Origin: an uncultured Rhodospirillales bacterium
GTDB lineage: Bacteria > Pseudomonadota > Alphaproteobacteria > Rhodospirillales > UBA2165
Direction: 5' to 3'
Assembly: GCA_913055735.1 (NCBI GenBank)
Contig: CAJXKD010000001.1
Location: 1,302,001 to 1,366,000, forward strand
DNA: 64,000 bases
Shown in pieces: positions 36,759-45,585 of this stretch (the stretch's first letter is position 1; the number at the start of each line of letters is the position of its first letter). The notes beneath the pieces were generated by a model, which was given only the letters and a program-made list of their open reading frames with translations, was not told the DNA's origin and did no database searches. The translations under genes were made by a program, and so were the position numbers.

Positions 36759-37535
36759 ATGCCCGAGAAAGTGACCAAACCGGCAACAGACCGACCCCCG
36801 GAACGCGTGGCGTCCTTCGGTTTCCGCGACGTGCCCGAAGAAGACAAAAGCGGCTTGGTGCGCAGCGTATTCGACAGCGTCGCGCCGCAATACGATCTGA
36901 TGAACGATCTGATGAGCGGCGGTATCCATCGTCTGTGGAAACGGGCCCTCATCGATCAGCTCAGGCCCCGGCCCGGCATGACCCTGTTGGATGTCGGCGG
37001 CGGCACCGGCGATATCGCATTTCGGTTCATGGACCGAGGCGGCCAACACGCCATCGTCTATGACATCAATCAGCACATGCTCGAAGTCGGCCGCGATCGC
37101 GGTCTGGATCATGGCTATTTGCACGATATCGACTGGATGTGTGGCGACGCCGAGGCCGTGCCGTTAGAAAGCGGTTCCGTCGATGCCTATACCATCGCCT
37201 TTTGCCTGCGCAACGTGACACGGCGCGACCGCGTCCTCGCGGAAGCCTACCGCGTTCTCAAGCCAGGGGGACGCTTCCAGTGTCTGGAATTCAGCCACGT
37301 TGTCGTTCCCCTATTGTCGGAAATCTACGACACCTACTCGTTTCGCCTGCTGCCCTTTATCGGCAAGGTGGTCGCCAACGACCGGGAGGCCTATCAATAT
37401 CTGGTCGAAAGCATCCGCCGGTTCCCGGATCAAGGAACGCTTGCCGGCGAGATTCGCGACGCCGGGTTCGACCGTGTCGGTTTCACCAACCTGTCCGGTG
37501 GCATCGCCGCCATCCATGCCGCTTGGCATCTATAA
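36759..37535 (+). CDS. ubiE: ubiquinone/menaquinone biosynthesis C-methyltransferase UbiE
   Basis: SAM-dependent C-methylation in quinone synthesis (258 aa). Family hallmarks: [11 protein letters not shown] near the start, [20 protein letters not shown] motif [12 protein letters not shown], and F-C-L-R-N-V-T-R-R. Start ATG 36759, chosen because the family begins shortly before F-G-F-R-D; translation upstream (from 36495) is antisense to mutM. The ubiB gene follows after three bases, so the two form one operon for ubiquinone. Confidence 0.95.
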   Translation: MPEKVTKPATDRPPERVASFGFRDVPEEDKSGLVRSVFDSVAPQYDLMNDLMSGGIHRLWKRALIDQLRPRPGMTLLDVGGGTGDIAFRFMDRGGQHAIVYDINQHMLEVGRDRGLDHGYLHDIDWMCGDAEAVPLESGSVDAYTIAFCLRNVTRRDRVLAEAYRVLKPGGRFQCLEFSHVVVPLLSEIYDTYSFRLLPFIGKVVANDREAYQYLVESIRRFPDQGTLAGEIRDAGFDRVGFTNLSGGIAAIHAAWHL

Positions 37536-37538
37536 AGC

Positions 37539-39077
37539 ATGGCCAACAGTTTGAGCCACATCCGGCGATTGATCGCCACGGCCCGCACACTTGCCCGCTA
37601 CGACGCGCTGTTTCCGTTGGAACCGCTGCCGGCAGCAACCGCCCCCTTGGCGATCCTCAAACTCCTGTTCCGCCGGCGGTCTACGGACCGGCCGGGTGTG
37701 CGCCTTGCCAAAGCATGCCAGGTTCTGGGCCCGAGTTTCATCAAGCTGGGGCAGTCGCTGTCGACCCGTCCCGACCTTCTGGGAGAAGACGTCGCCCAAG
37801 ACCTATCCCATCTCCAGGACCAGTTGCCGCCTTTCAGCGCCTCGGACGCCCGCCGAATCATCGAGGAAGAGCTCGGCGCGCCCGTCGATGAACTGTTCCA
37901 ATCCTTCGATGACACGCCGGTCGCGGCGGCCTCCATCGCGCAGGTTCACTTAGCGGTCACCAGCGACGGCGACGAAGTGGCGGTCAAGGTGCTTCGGCCC
38001 GGGATCGAGCGGGCGTTTTCCGACGACATCGACTTCTTCCGCTGGCTCGCCAGAATCGTGGAACGCAACCGGCCGGACCTTCGGCGGCTGAAACCTATAG
38101 ACGTAATCGAAACCTTCGCCGAATCCGTTCGCCTTGAGATGGATTTGCGCCTGGAAGCGGCGGCGGCAGAAGAATTGGCGGAGAACTTCGCCGGCGATCC
38201 CGATTACCGTATTCCCGCCATCGATTGGCAACGCACGGCGCGGCGCGTCCTCACCCTCGAGCGCGTATCGGGTATCCCCATCGACGAAAAGGAAAAACTA
38301 ACCGCCGCGGGGCACGACTTGGAGCAGATCGTCACCAAAGCCGGCGCAATTTTCTTCAAACAGGTCTTCCGGGACGGCTTCTTTCACGCCGATCAGCACC
38401 CCGGCAACCTGTTCGTTGCCGATGACGGCGCCATCGTCGCTATCGATTTCGGCATCATGGGACGGATCGACCGGGCGGAACGCCGCTATCTCGGCGAGAT
38501 GCTGATGAGCTTCCTCAAGCGCGACTACCGGCGGGTTGCCGAAGTGCATTTCGAAGCTGGTTATGTATCGCCGCGTCAGTCGGTGCAGGCCTTTACCCAG
38601 GCCTGCCGGTCCATCGCCGAACCCATTTTGGACAAACCGCAGAACGAGATCTCCATGGCGCGGCTGTTGGCGCACTTGTTCCAGGTCACCGAAACCTTCG
38701 AGATGGAAACCCAGCCACAACTATTGTTGCTGCAGAAAACCATGCTGGTCGCCGAAGGCATCGGCCGCACCCTGTGCCCCGATGCCAACATTTGGTTGCT
38801 TGCCCAACCGTTGATCGAAGAATGGGTGGAACAGAACATGGGCCCCGAAACCCAGATCGTAGAAGCAACCGAGGAAGTTGTCGGTAGCCTGCGTCGCCTT
38901 CCCCGCATCCTATCGAATGTGGAGAAAAGCGCCGCCATGTTCACCGACGGGGGATTGAAGCTTCATCCTGAAACCCTCCGGCAGATGACAGGAGGTGGCC
39001 GCACGGACCGAAGCCTCGCCAAGTGGCTCTATAGTGTGGTCGCCATCCTCCTGATCGGCTGGCTAATTTTCGGCTAA
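37539..39077 (+). CDS. ubiB: ubiquinone biosynthesis kinase-like protein UbiB
   Basis: Atypical ADCK/ABC1-type kinase needed for coenzyme Q synthesis (512 aa). The K-x-G-Q motif (F-I-K-L-G-Q-S-L-S-T-R-P-D), the alanine-rich A-A-A-S-I-A-Q-V-H loop, and the catalytic region F-H-A-D-Q-H-P-G-N-L-F and A-I-D-F-G-I-M-G are present. The last 20 residues are a hydrophobic membrane anchor (W-L-Y-S-V-V-A-I-L-L-I-G-W-L-I-F). Its start is three bases after the ubiE stop. Confidence 0.95.
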   Translation: MANSLSHIRRLIATARTLARYDALFPLEPLPAATAPLAILKLLFRRRSTDRPGVRLAKACQVLGPSFIKLGQSLSTRPDLLGEDVAQDLSHLQDQLPPFSASDARRIIEEELGAPVDELFQSFDDTPVAAASIAQVHLAVTSDGDEVAVKVLRPGIERAFSDDIDFFRWLARIVERNRPDLRRLKPIDVIETFAESVRLEMDLRLEAAAAEELAENFAGDPDYRIPAIDWQRTARRVLTLERVSGIPIDEKEKLTAAGHDLEQIVTKAGAIFFKQVFRDGFFHADQHPGNLFVADDGAIVAIDFGIMGRIDRAERRYLGEMLMSFLKRDYRRVAEVHFEAGYVSPRQSVQAFTQACRSIAEPILDKPQNEISMARLLAHLFQVTETFEMETQPQLLLLQKTMLVAEGIGRTLCPDANIWLLAQPLIEEWVEQNMGPETQIVEATEEVVGSLRRLPRILSNVEKSAAMFTDGGLKLHPETLRQMTGGGRTDRSLAKWLYSVVAILLIGWLIFG

Positions 39078-39168
39078 ATCCAGGGACCTTTCACCATTGG
39101 CTTGCCAACAATGCCGTCCGGAACTACTTTAATTACAAGTTTCCGACGTAATTTTTTTGGTTTTCCAC

Positions 39169-40371
39169 ATGAATAAGGGAAAAAGGGTCCTGCTGATCGT
39201 TTCCGGGGGCATCGCCGCCTATAAATCCCTGGAATTGATCCGTCTGTTGAAAGGGCGCGGCCATGCCGTGCGCTGTATTCTGACGCGCGCGGGTTCCCGG
39301 TTCGTGACCCCGCTTTCCATGTCGAGCCTCAGCGAAGACCGCGTGTACGAGGATCTTTTCTCTCTCACGGACGAAAGCGAAATGGGGCACATCCAACTGT
39401 CGCGGGATGCGGATCTGTTGTTGGTCGCACCGGCAAGCGCCGATATTCTTGCCAAAATGCGCACAGGTCTTGCCGATGACCTCGCGACCACGGCGCTGCT
39501 CGCCACGGACAAACCTGTGATGGTCGCACCGGCCATGAATGTCCGTATGTGGGAGCACCCTGCCACCCAGGAAAACCTCGCCGTGCTGGAGCAACGTGGC
39601 GTGCTGCGGGTAGGTCCCGACGAAGGCGACATGGCGTGCGGCGAGTGGGGCTATGGCCGCATGGCCGAACCGCAGGCCATAGCCGACGCCGTCGACCGTT
39701 TTTTTCAATCTAGCCGGCGTCTCGCCGGCAAACGGGCGGTCGTAACCAGCGGGCCGACCGTCGAGGCCATTGATCCTGTCCGCTATATCGCCAACCGATC
39801 TTCAGGCCGGCAAGGCCACGCCATTGCCAAGGCCCTGGCCGACCAAGGCGCCGAAACCGTCCTGGTCACCGGCCCCACGGCACTCCCCGACCCCTCCGGC
39901 GTCGAGGTCATACATGTGGGTTCGGCTGTCGAAATGCTGGCCGCTTGCGAACAAGCCCTTCCCGCCGACATTGTCGTCTGTGCCGCCGCCGTTTCCGATT
40001 GGCGCGTCTCAGAGCAGCCCGATCAAAAGATCAAGAAGAACGGCACGGTGCCCAGCCTGCTCTTGGTCGAGAACCCGGACATCTTGGCGACCCTCAGCAA
40101 ACCGGGCAATGACCGCGCAAAGCTGGTTATCGGCTTTGCCGCCGAAACCACCGACGTGATCGCCAACGCCACCGCGAAACGCGGTAAGAAAGGCTGCGAC
40201 TGGATTCTCGCCAACGACGTCTCGCCCGGAACCGGCACCTTCGGCGGCGACAGCAATACCATCCACCTCATCGATGCCCACGGTGTCGAAGATTGGCCAA
40301 CCATGAGCAAAGAGGCCGTCGGGGCCCGCCTTGCCCAAAAGATCGCCGAGACGCTGACCAGGGAACAATGA
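39169..40371 (+). CDS. coaBC: bifunctional phosphopantothenoylcysteine decarboxylase / phosphopantothenate-cysteine ligase
   Basis: Two steps of coenzyme A synthesis in one 400-residue protein. N-terminal CoaC flavoprotein half: [18 protein letters not shown] substrate signature and the active cysteine in [13 protein letters not shown]-terminal CoaB half: [20 protein letters not shown] and N-D-V-S near the end. ATG 39169 replaces an earlier TTG (39157). Its TGA overlaps the dut ATG (ATGA), implying translational coupling. Confidence 0.95.
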   Translation: MNKGKRVLLIVSGGIAAYKSLELIRLLKGRGHAVRCILTRAGSRFVTPLSMSSLSEDRVYEDLFSLTDESEMGHIQLSRDADLLLVAPASADILAKMRTGLADDLATTALLATDKPVMVAPAMNVRMWEHPATQENLAVLEQRGVLRVGPDEGDMACGEWGYGRMAEPQAIADAVDRFFQSSRRLAGKRAVVTSGPTVEAIDPVRYIANRSSGRQGHAIAKALADQGAETVLVTGPTALPDPSGVEVIHVGSAVEMLAACEQALPADIVVCAAAVSDWRVSEQPDQKIKKNGTVPSLLLVENPDILATLSKPGNDRAKLVIGFAAETTDVIANATAKRGKKGCDWILANDVSPGTGTFGGDSNTIHLIDAHGVEDWPTMSKEAVGARLAQKIAETLTREQ

Positions 40372-40832
40372 CCGACACCGTTTCTATTTCCGTTTGCCGG
40401 CTGCCGCACGGCGCCGATCTCCCGTTGCCGCAAGCCGCGACCGAGCTTTCCGCCGGTGTCGATTTGCTGGCGGCGGTTGCTGAGCCTCTTGTTATCGAAC
40501 CTGGCGCGCGCGCGATTGTGCCGACGGGCCTTACCATCGCCTTGCCGGCCGGCTTCGAGGCCCAAGTCCGGCCGCGATCGGGACTTGCCGCCAAGCAGGG
40601 CCTGACCGTTCTAAACAGCCCCGGCACCATCGATGCCGATTATCGCGGCGAGGTTGGGGTCATCCTGATCAATCTCGGCCCGGATGCCGTCACCATCGAA
40701 CGTGGTATGCGTATTGCCCAAATGGTTGTAGCACCGGTGAACCGGGTCGTTTGGCGGGAAACCGATCAACTGCCTGATACGGAACGCGGCAGCGGCGGTT
40801 TCGGCTCCACCGGCGTGACATCCGGAGGATGA
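40368..40832 (+). CDS. dut: dUTP diphosphatase
   Basis: Hydrolyses dUTP to dUMP and diphosphate, protecting DNA from uracil and supplying thymidylate synthase. Trimeric all-beta fold of 154 aa. Motif 1 A-G-V-D-L-L-A-A, motif 2 P-R-S-G-L-A-A-K, motif 3 [10 protein letters not shown] with the catalytic aspartate, motif 4 R-I-A-Q-M-V, and motif 5 [10 protein letters not shown]. Overlaps coaBC by four bases and is overlapped by the next gene's first possible start. The dcd product that feeds it is also in this window. Confidence 0.96.
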   Translation: MTDTVSISVCRLPHGADLPLPQAATELSAGVDLLAAVAEPLVIEPGARAIVPTGLTIALPAGFEAQVRPRSGLAAKQGLTVLNSPGTIDADYRGEVGVILINLGPDAVTIERGMRIAQMVVAPVNRVVWRETDQLPDTERGSGGFGSTGVTSGG

Positions 40833-40837
40833 AACCG

Positions 40838-41293
40838 ATGCTGCGGCTCTCCAAAAAGATGCTCTACGCCATCGAAGCTGTCGTCGACATCGCCTATCAT
40901 GCGGGCGGCCAACCGGTACAAAGCCGGGAGATCACGGAACGGCAAGGCATTCCGCGCCGTTACCTCGAGCAGGCGCTGCAGCACCTTGTCCGGGCAAACA
41001 TCCTGACGGGTATCCGGGGGCCGCGCGGCGGCTATAATCTGGCCAGGGAACGGCGGCGCATCACCGTCGGTGAGATCGTTCGCGTTGTTCGCCGGATGGA
41101 GGCAGCCGAGGACCCGTTGCAATCGGACGACGGCTCCGTCCTCGCCGACAAGGTTATCCGGCCTTTGTGGCATGACCTGCAGTCCGACTTCATGGACCGG
41201 CTGGACAATATTTCCGTCGAAGACCTCTGCCAGAAAGCCAATATGGCAGGGGTCGAAAGCGAAGGCCGACGGAACATAGATTTTACCATTTGA
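40838..41293 (+). CDS. Rrf2-family transcriptional regulator, cysteine-poor (CymR-like)
   Basis: Winged-helix regulator of the Rrf2 family (151 aa), beginning [15 protein letters not shown], a standard Rrf2 start with GGAGG nine bases upstream. The ATG at 40829 overlaps the dut stop and is less likely. The recognition helix region Y-L-E-Q-A-L-Q-H-L and wing G-P-R-G-G-Y-N-L are clear. The three cysteines that hold an Fe-S cluster in IscR/NsrR are absent (the single Cys lies near the C-terminus). Because cysK follows after 58 bp, a CymR-like cysteine-responsive role is a reasonable inference. Confidence 0.88.
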   Translation: MLRLSKKMLYAIEAVVDIAYHAGGQPVQSREITERQGIPRRYLEQALQHLVRANILTGIRGPRGGYNLARERRRITVGEIVRVVRRMEAAEDPLQSDDGSVLADKVIRPLWHDLQSDFMDRLDNISVEDLCQKANMAGVESEGRRNIDFTI

Positions 41294-41351
41294 CCGACGC
41301 CTAGATTGCAAACACGACAACAATTCACAGGCGTCGACGGAGGAAATACCA

Positions 41352-42326
41352 GTGACCGATAGCTCATCATCCGGCGAATTTCGCGGACGCATCTACGACA
41401 ATATTACGGAGACGATCGGCGCGACGCCGTTGATTCGGTTGCAACGGATCACAAAAGAGGTGGGCTGCAAAGCCGACGTTGTCGGCAAATGCGAGTTCTT
41501 CAACCCGCTGTCATCGGTCAAGGACCGCATCGGTCTCGCCATGATCGAAGCCGGAGAACGTGCCGGACACATCACGCCGGATACGGTGATCGTCGAGCCG
41601 ACATCCGGCAATACGGGTATCGCGCTCGCCTTCGTATGCGCGGCAAAGGGATACCGCCTGATCCTATGCATGCCGGAAAGCATGTCGATCGAGCGGCGCA
41701 AAATGCTCGCACTTCTCGGCGCGGAAATCGTCCTTACCCCAGCCAACCGCGGAATGCCCGGCGCCATCGCGAAAGCCGAAGAACTGTTGAATCAATTTCC
41801 CAAATCCTTCATGCCGCAACAGTTCAGCAATCCTGCCAATCCGGAAATTCATCGCCGGACGACAGCCGAAGAAATCTGGAAAGACAGCAACGGCGGTGTC
41901 GACGTGGTGGTGAGCGGGGTCGGCACCGGCGGCACCCTGACCGGCGTCGCCGAAGTGATCAAGAAACGCAAGCCTTCGCTGCACATGGTCGCCGTAGAGC
42001 CGGAGGACAGCCCCGTTCTGTCAGGCGGCGTGCCTGGACCTCACAAGATCCAAGGCATCGGCGCGGGCTTCATTCCCGGCAACCTCAATACGGAAATGAT
42101 AGACGAGGTCATTCAGATCGGCAACGAAACCGCCTTTGCCACCGCCCGCAAAGTAGCCCGCATGGAAGGCCTACCCATCGGCATCTCCTCGGGTGCTGCC
42201 ATCGCCGCCGCCCTGGAAATCGGTCAACGGCCCGACATGGCAGGAAAGATGATCGTGGCCGTTCTGCCGTCCTTTGCGGAACGGTATTTGTCGACCGCCT
42301 TGTTCGACGGCCTCGGCCTTGAATAG
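41352..42326 (+). CDS. cysK: cysteine synthase A (O-acetylserine sulfhydrylase)
   Basis: PLP enzyme making cysteine from O-acetylserine and sulfide (324 aa). GTG start with GGAGG ten bases upstream. PLP lysine in S-S-V-K-D-R, substrate loop T-S-G-N-T-G-I-A-L, and the phosphate-binding G-T-G-G-T-L-T-G. The C-terminal S-S-G-A-A-I-A-A contacts the pyridine ring. Likely controlled by the Rrf2 regulator just upstream, and followed by a moeB-type gene after 31 bp, making a sulfur-metabolism run. Confidence 0.95.
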   Translation: MTDSSSSGEFRGRIYDNITETIGATPLIRLQRITKEVGCKADVVGKCEFFNPLSSVKDRIGLAMIEAGERAGHITPDTVIVEPTSGNTGIALAFVCAAKGYRLILCMPESMSIERRKMLALLGAEIVLTPANRGMPGAIAKAEELLNQFPKSFMPQQFSNPANPEIHRRTTAEEIWKDSNGGVDVVVSGVGTGGTLTGVAEVIKKRKPSLHMVAVEPEDSPVLSGGVPGPHKIQGIGAGFIPGNLNTEMIDEVIQIGNETAFATARKVARMEGLPIGISSGAAIAAALEIGQRPDMAGKMIVAVLPSFAERYLSTALFDGLGLE

Positions 42327-42357
42327 TGGGGCTTGGATAGGAACGGAAGCTGCCTGA

Positions 42358-43164
42358 ATGGCGATCTCCGACACGCAAGTCGAACGGTATGCCCGTCATA
42401 TCCTGCTGCCGGAAATCGGTGGCGCAGGACAGGCGCGGCTTCTGGCCGCCAAGGTTCTTGTCGTCGGCGCCGGCGGCTTGGGCACACCCGTCATCCAGTA
42501 TCTTGCCGCGGCCGGGGTCGGCACCATCGGCGTGGTCGACGACGATGACGTGGACCTCAGCAACCTGCAGCGCCAAGTCATCCACACGACGGACCGCATC
42601 GGCATGGCAAAGGCCGAAAGCGCCCGCGTCGCCGTCGGACAGATCAACCCGGACGTAAATCTGGTCCCCTACAAACAACGCCTGACTGCCGATAACGCCA
42701 CCGATCTCATCGCCGAATACGATATCGTTGCCGACGGCAGCGACAATTTCGAAACGCGATTCCTGGTCAACGACGCCTGCTATTTGGCGAAAAAGACATT
42801 GGTATCGGGCGCCATCCTGCGTTTCGACGGGCAGCTATCCACTTTTAAAGCCCATGAGGGCGGCACGAACCCCTGCTATCGCTGCGTCTTCCCGGAGGCA
42901 CCGCCGCCCGGGCAAATTCCTACCTGTGCGGAGGCCGGCGTTCTCGGATCGCTTTGCGGCGTGGTCGGCAGCCTCCAAGCCACTGAAATCATAAAAGAAA
43001 TCACCGGGGCGGGCGACAGCCTGTCGGGCGCCTTATTGATCATCGACGGACTATCGACAACCTTCCGGCGGGTGGGCATCAAGCCCGATCCCGCTTGCGC
43101 CCTTTGCGGCCCACGGCCGCGTATCCGCGATCTGTCGGCACACGTAAAAACGACGGCGCTTTAG
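42358..43164 (+). CDS. moeB: MoeB/ThiF-family sulfur-carrier adenylyltransferase
   Basis: E1-like enzyme (268 aa) that adenylates the C-terminal glycine of a small sulfur-carrier protein (MoaD or ThiS). Nucleotide-binding V-G-A-G-G-L-G, D-D-D-D-V-D-L-S-N-L-Q-R-Q and the catalytic aspartate in A-D-G-S-D-N-F are typical. Zinc cysteines in C-Y-R-C and C-A-L-C-G bracket the C-terminal half, and P-T-C-A-E-A-G-V-L-G holds the conserved cysteine. There is no rhodanese domain. Whether it serves molybdopterin or thiamine synthesis, or cysteine formation with the cysK upstream, cannot be settled here. Confidence 0.9.
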   Translation: MAISDTQVERYARHILLPEIGGAGQARLLAAKVLVVGAGGLGTPVIQYLAAAGVGTIGVVDDDDVDLSNLQRQVIHTTDRIGMAKAESARVAVGQINPDVNLVPYKQRLTADNATDLIAEYDIVADGSDNFETRFLVNDACYLAKKTLVSGAILRFDGQLSTFKAHEGGTNPCYRCVFPEAPPPGQIPTCAEAGVLGSLCGVVGSLQATEIIKEITGAGDSLSGALLIIDGLSTTFRRVGIKPDPACALCGPRPRIRDLSAHVKTTAL

Positions 43165-43189
43165 AGCACCGCCGGACATTTTTTCAAAT

Positions 43190-44176
43190 TTAGAGAAGGG
43201 TATCGAGGATACGGTCGGGTGGATTATGGCCGTCGACGAAGCTCTTGATATTGATGATGACTTTCTCGCCCATTTCGACCCGGCCTTCGATGGTCGCGGA
43301 ACCGAGATGGGGCAGCAGGACGACGTTCTCCATCTCTAGCAGTTCAGGGTGAATCTCCGGCTCATTTTCGAATACGTCGAGGCCGGCACCGGCAATGATG
43401 CCTTCCTTCAACACCTTGGCAAGCGCCCCTTCGTCGATCACACCGCCGCGCGCCGTGTTGACGATGTAGGCATGGGATTGCATGAGGCGCAGCCGGCGCT
43501 CGGAAAGAAGGTGATAGGTGGCCGGGGTCTGCGGACAGCTCAAGGAAATGATATCCATGTGGGCCAGCATCTGATCGAGATTTTCCCAATAGGTCGCCTC
43601 GAGCTCTTCCTCGATATCCGAATGGACCCTGTTGCGGTTGTGATAGTGAATGGAAACGCCGAAACCGCGCGCGCGATAGGCAATGGCGGTGCCGATGCGG
43701 CCCATCCCGACGATACCGAGACGTTTGCCGTTGATACGGTGACCCATCATGTAAGTCGGGGTCCAGCCCGTCCATTTCCCGGCGCGGACAACCCGCTCGC
43801 CCTCGCTCAACCGCCTCGGGGCCATAAGGATCAAGGCCATGGCAAGATCGGCGGTGTCCTCCGTCAACACGTCCGGCGTATTGGTGACGATCAGACCTTT
43901 CTTTTGCGCTGCGGCGAGGTCTATGTGGTTGACGCCGTTCCCGAAATTGGCAATCAGCTTGAGTTGATCCCCGGCCGCCCCGATCACGTCGGCATCGATG
44001 GAGTCGGTGACTGTCGGAACGAGGATATCCGCCGTTTTTACGGCTTCCATCAACTCGGACTTTGAAAGCGGGCGGTCATCGAGATTGAGCCGCGTATCAA
44101 ACAACTCCATCATCCGCGTCTCGACAACGTCGGGCAATTTGCGTGTGACAATAAGATGGGGTTTGGACTGCGGCAC
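43190..44176 (-). CDS. D-isomer-specific 2-hydroxyacid dehydrogenase (glyoxylate/hydroxypyruvate reductase type)
   Basis: NAD(P)H-linked reductase of 2-oxoacids such as glyoxylate (328 aa). Rossmann motif G-M-G-R-I-G-T-A-I-A near residue 160. Catalytic residues: Arg in N-T-A-R-G-G, Glu in F-E-N-E-P, and His in L-L-P-H-L-G-S-A-T. The N-terminal N-F-G-N-G-V-N-H-I-D-L block is the substrate loop. Glyoxylate reductase is the best guess from overall similarity, but other D-2-hydroxyacids are possible. Convergent with moeB (25 bp). Confidence 0.9.
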   Translation of the reverse strand: MPQSKPHLIVTRKLPDVVETRMMELFDTRLNLDDRPLSKSELMEAVKTADILVPTVTDSIDADVIGAAGDQLKLIANFGNGVNHIDLAAAQKKGLIVTNTPDVLTEDTADLAMALILMAPRRLSEGERVVRAGKWTGWTPTYMMGHRINGKRLGIVGMGRIGTAIAYRARGFGVSIHYHNRNRVHSDIEEELEATYWENLDQMLAHMDIISLSCPQTPATYHLLSERRLRLMQSHAYIVNTARGGVIDEGALAKVLKEGIIAGAGLDVFENEPEIHPELLEMENVVLLPHLGSATIEGRVEMGEKVIINIKSFVDGHNPPDRILDTLL

Positions 44177-44298
44177 CTACGATTTCCCCTCTGGATGCTC
44201 CCTTGGCTTGGCCATACCAGCCTGGTTCGGGCTTGTCCAGAGGATGTCTCGTTGGCGGGCGAGACTGTCCAAAAATCCGGAGACCGTGAATTGAAGTA

Positions 44299-44341
44299 GC
44301 CCGGGGTTGCTTGACCCGGGCCTGTCGCAGTCTCATATAAT
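44299..44341 (+). promoter_or_regulatory. promoter-like region with GC-rich inverted repeat
   Basis: Inverted repeat GCCCGGG (44299-44305) / CCCGGGC (44315-44321), followed by TATAAT (44336-44341). TTGACC (44311-44316) is an ideal-looking -35 inside the repeat, but the spacer is 19 bp, slightly long. It is the likely promoter of the SH3 protein gene 53 bp downstream. The rest of the 218 bp gap shows nothing clear. Confidence 0.45.
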
Positions 44342-44394
44342 GCTTTGATCCAATAGGTTGATCCCGTTCATAAAAAAACTGACCCCAATCCAGC

Positions 44395-44910
44395 ATGTTC
44401 CATAGATTTCTGATGTCCCTGATCGTCGCGGCGCCGCTCCTCGCGGCCTCTGCCGACGGGGCATGGGCACAAGCCGATCCGCAGGGGGCCAGTGGGCTGC
44501 CGCTGCCCCGCTTCGTGTCTCTCAGGGCCGATGAGGTCAACATGCGCATCGGGCCGGGAGTCCGCTACCCCGTCGATTGGGTTTATAAGCGCCAAAACCT
44601 GCCTGTGGAAATCATCGCTGAGTTCGGTACTTGGCGGAAAATCCGGGACGGACAGGGAACCCAAGGCTGGGTCCACCAGAGCATGTTGAGCGGCCGCCGC
44701 ACGCTGCTGATTACAGGCCAGGTCCGCACCATCCGGGCCAAACCCGATACGGCGTCGCCGCCCATCGCGCGCGCGGAACCCGGCGTCGTCGGCGAGTTGC
44801 TTCAATGCGACGACGGTGCGGGCTGGTGTAAAGTGAAAGTCGGCGGCCATGAAGGCTGGCTGCGGCGCGCGGAATTCTGGGGCGCCTATACTGGCGAGGC
44901 CATCAACTAG
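44395..44910 (+). CDS. SH3-domain periplasmic protein
   Basis: Exported protein (171 aa) with a signal peptide (F-L-M-S-L-I-V-A-A-P-L-L-A-A-S-A, cleavage after A-W-A near residue 25). Two bacterial SH3-like units follow: A-D-E-V-N-M-R-I-G-P-G-V-R-Y-P-V-D-W-V with G-W-V-H-Q-S-M-L (about 44-100), and I-R-A-K-P-D-T ... L-L-Q-C-D-D-G-A-G-W-C-K-V (about 110-160). SH3b domains bind cell-wall peptides or act as targeting modules. This conserved alphaproteobacterial type usually stands alone, and no enzyme domain is present. Confidence 0.88.
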   Translation: MFHRFLMSLIVAAPLLAASADGAWAQADPQGASGLPLPRFVSLRADEVNMRIGPGVRYPVDWVYKRQNLPVEIIAEFGTWRKIRDGQGTQGWVHQSMLSGRRTLLITGQVRTIRAKPDTASPPIARAEPGVVGELLQCDDGAGWCKVKVGGHEGWLRRAEFWGAYTGEAIN

Positions 44911-44935
44911 CCTCACCCGACTCCCCCGTCGATTT

Positions 44936-45532
44936 TTAGTCAGCGAAATCCTTTGCCAACGCCGCGCGCGTTTCTTCGGGCACGATGGCGATGTGACCGT
45001 AATTCGAATGCTCGATGCTCACGGTCACCCGGATACCGGGCTGCTTGAATTTCGCAATCTGGTCCGGCGTCAGGCGGAAATGGACGAATTGCACCGATGA
45101 CGCCTTTCCTGCGGCACTGGTCCGGTCGACGTCTTCCTCGGGATCACCCTGGATACGGTCACCGTCCACGTCGAGGGCCATGGTGTTTTCCACGCCCCCG
45201 AGACCGTCCAAAATACGGGCGCGCTGCACGGCGTCTTCGATTTCGAACATCACCGTTGCAACAAGTTCATTTCCCTTCGGAATCAACGGATTATAAGCCT
45301 CAAGCTCATCAACGAGCTGCTCCTCGCCACCCTTCTCGATGCGCAGCATCTCCTGCACCTGGTACCACATGGTTTCGTAGCATTCGAAATAGAACGTGGC
45401 ATGAGGGCCCACAGCGAGACGCCGATGCTTCTTGAGTTCGGTGATCTCCTTCCGCCGTTCGGGGCGGATGGCGTTATAGGCCTCGAGGTCGAGAATATCC
45501 TGAGGGGTGATTTCTTGCTTGGCGGCCATCAT
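44936..45532 (-). CDS. DUF3501 family protein
   Basis: Function unknown (198 aa, soluble). Clear DUF3501 features: I-T-P-Q-D-I-L-D-L-E-A-Y near the start, H-A-T-F-Y-F-E-C-Y-E-T-M-W-Y-Q-V-Q-E-M-L, A-Y-N-P-L-I-P-K-G-N-E-L-V-A-T-V-M-F-E-I, and V-S-I-E-H-S-N-Y at the end. This family is repeatedly found in operons with rubrerythrin and a two-cluster Fe-S oxidoreductase, exactly as here, so it probably supports that electron-transfer module. AAGGAAGG precedes a double ATG (45532/45529). It is the third gene, 53 bp after the Fe-S protein. Confidence 0.88.
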   Translation of the reverse strand: MMAAKQEITPQDILDLEAYNAIRPERRKEITELKKHRRLAVGPHATFYFECYETMWYQVQEMLRIEKGGEEQLVDELEAYNPLIPKGNELVATVMFEIEDAVQRARILDGLGGVENTMALDVDGDRIQGDPEEDVDRTSAAGKASSVQFVHFRLTPDQIAKFKQPGIRVTVSIEHSNYGHIAIVPEETRAALAKDFAD

Positions 45533-45585
45533 GATCCTTCCTTTCTCGATTTTGCCTTCTGATGCTTCTTGATCCCGGAAAGCGA

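Noticed and set aside
36714..37124. N-terminal extension of mutM
   Set aside because: Antisense to ubiE; M-P-E-L-P-E-V is the universal MutM N-terminus with the catalytic proline.
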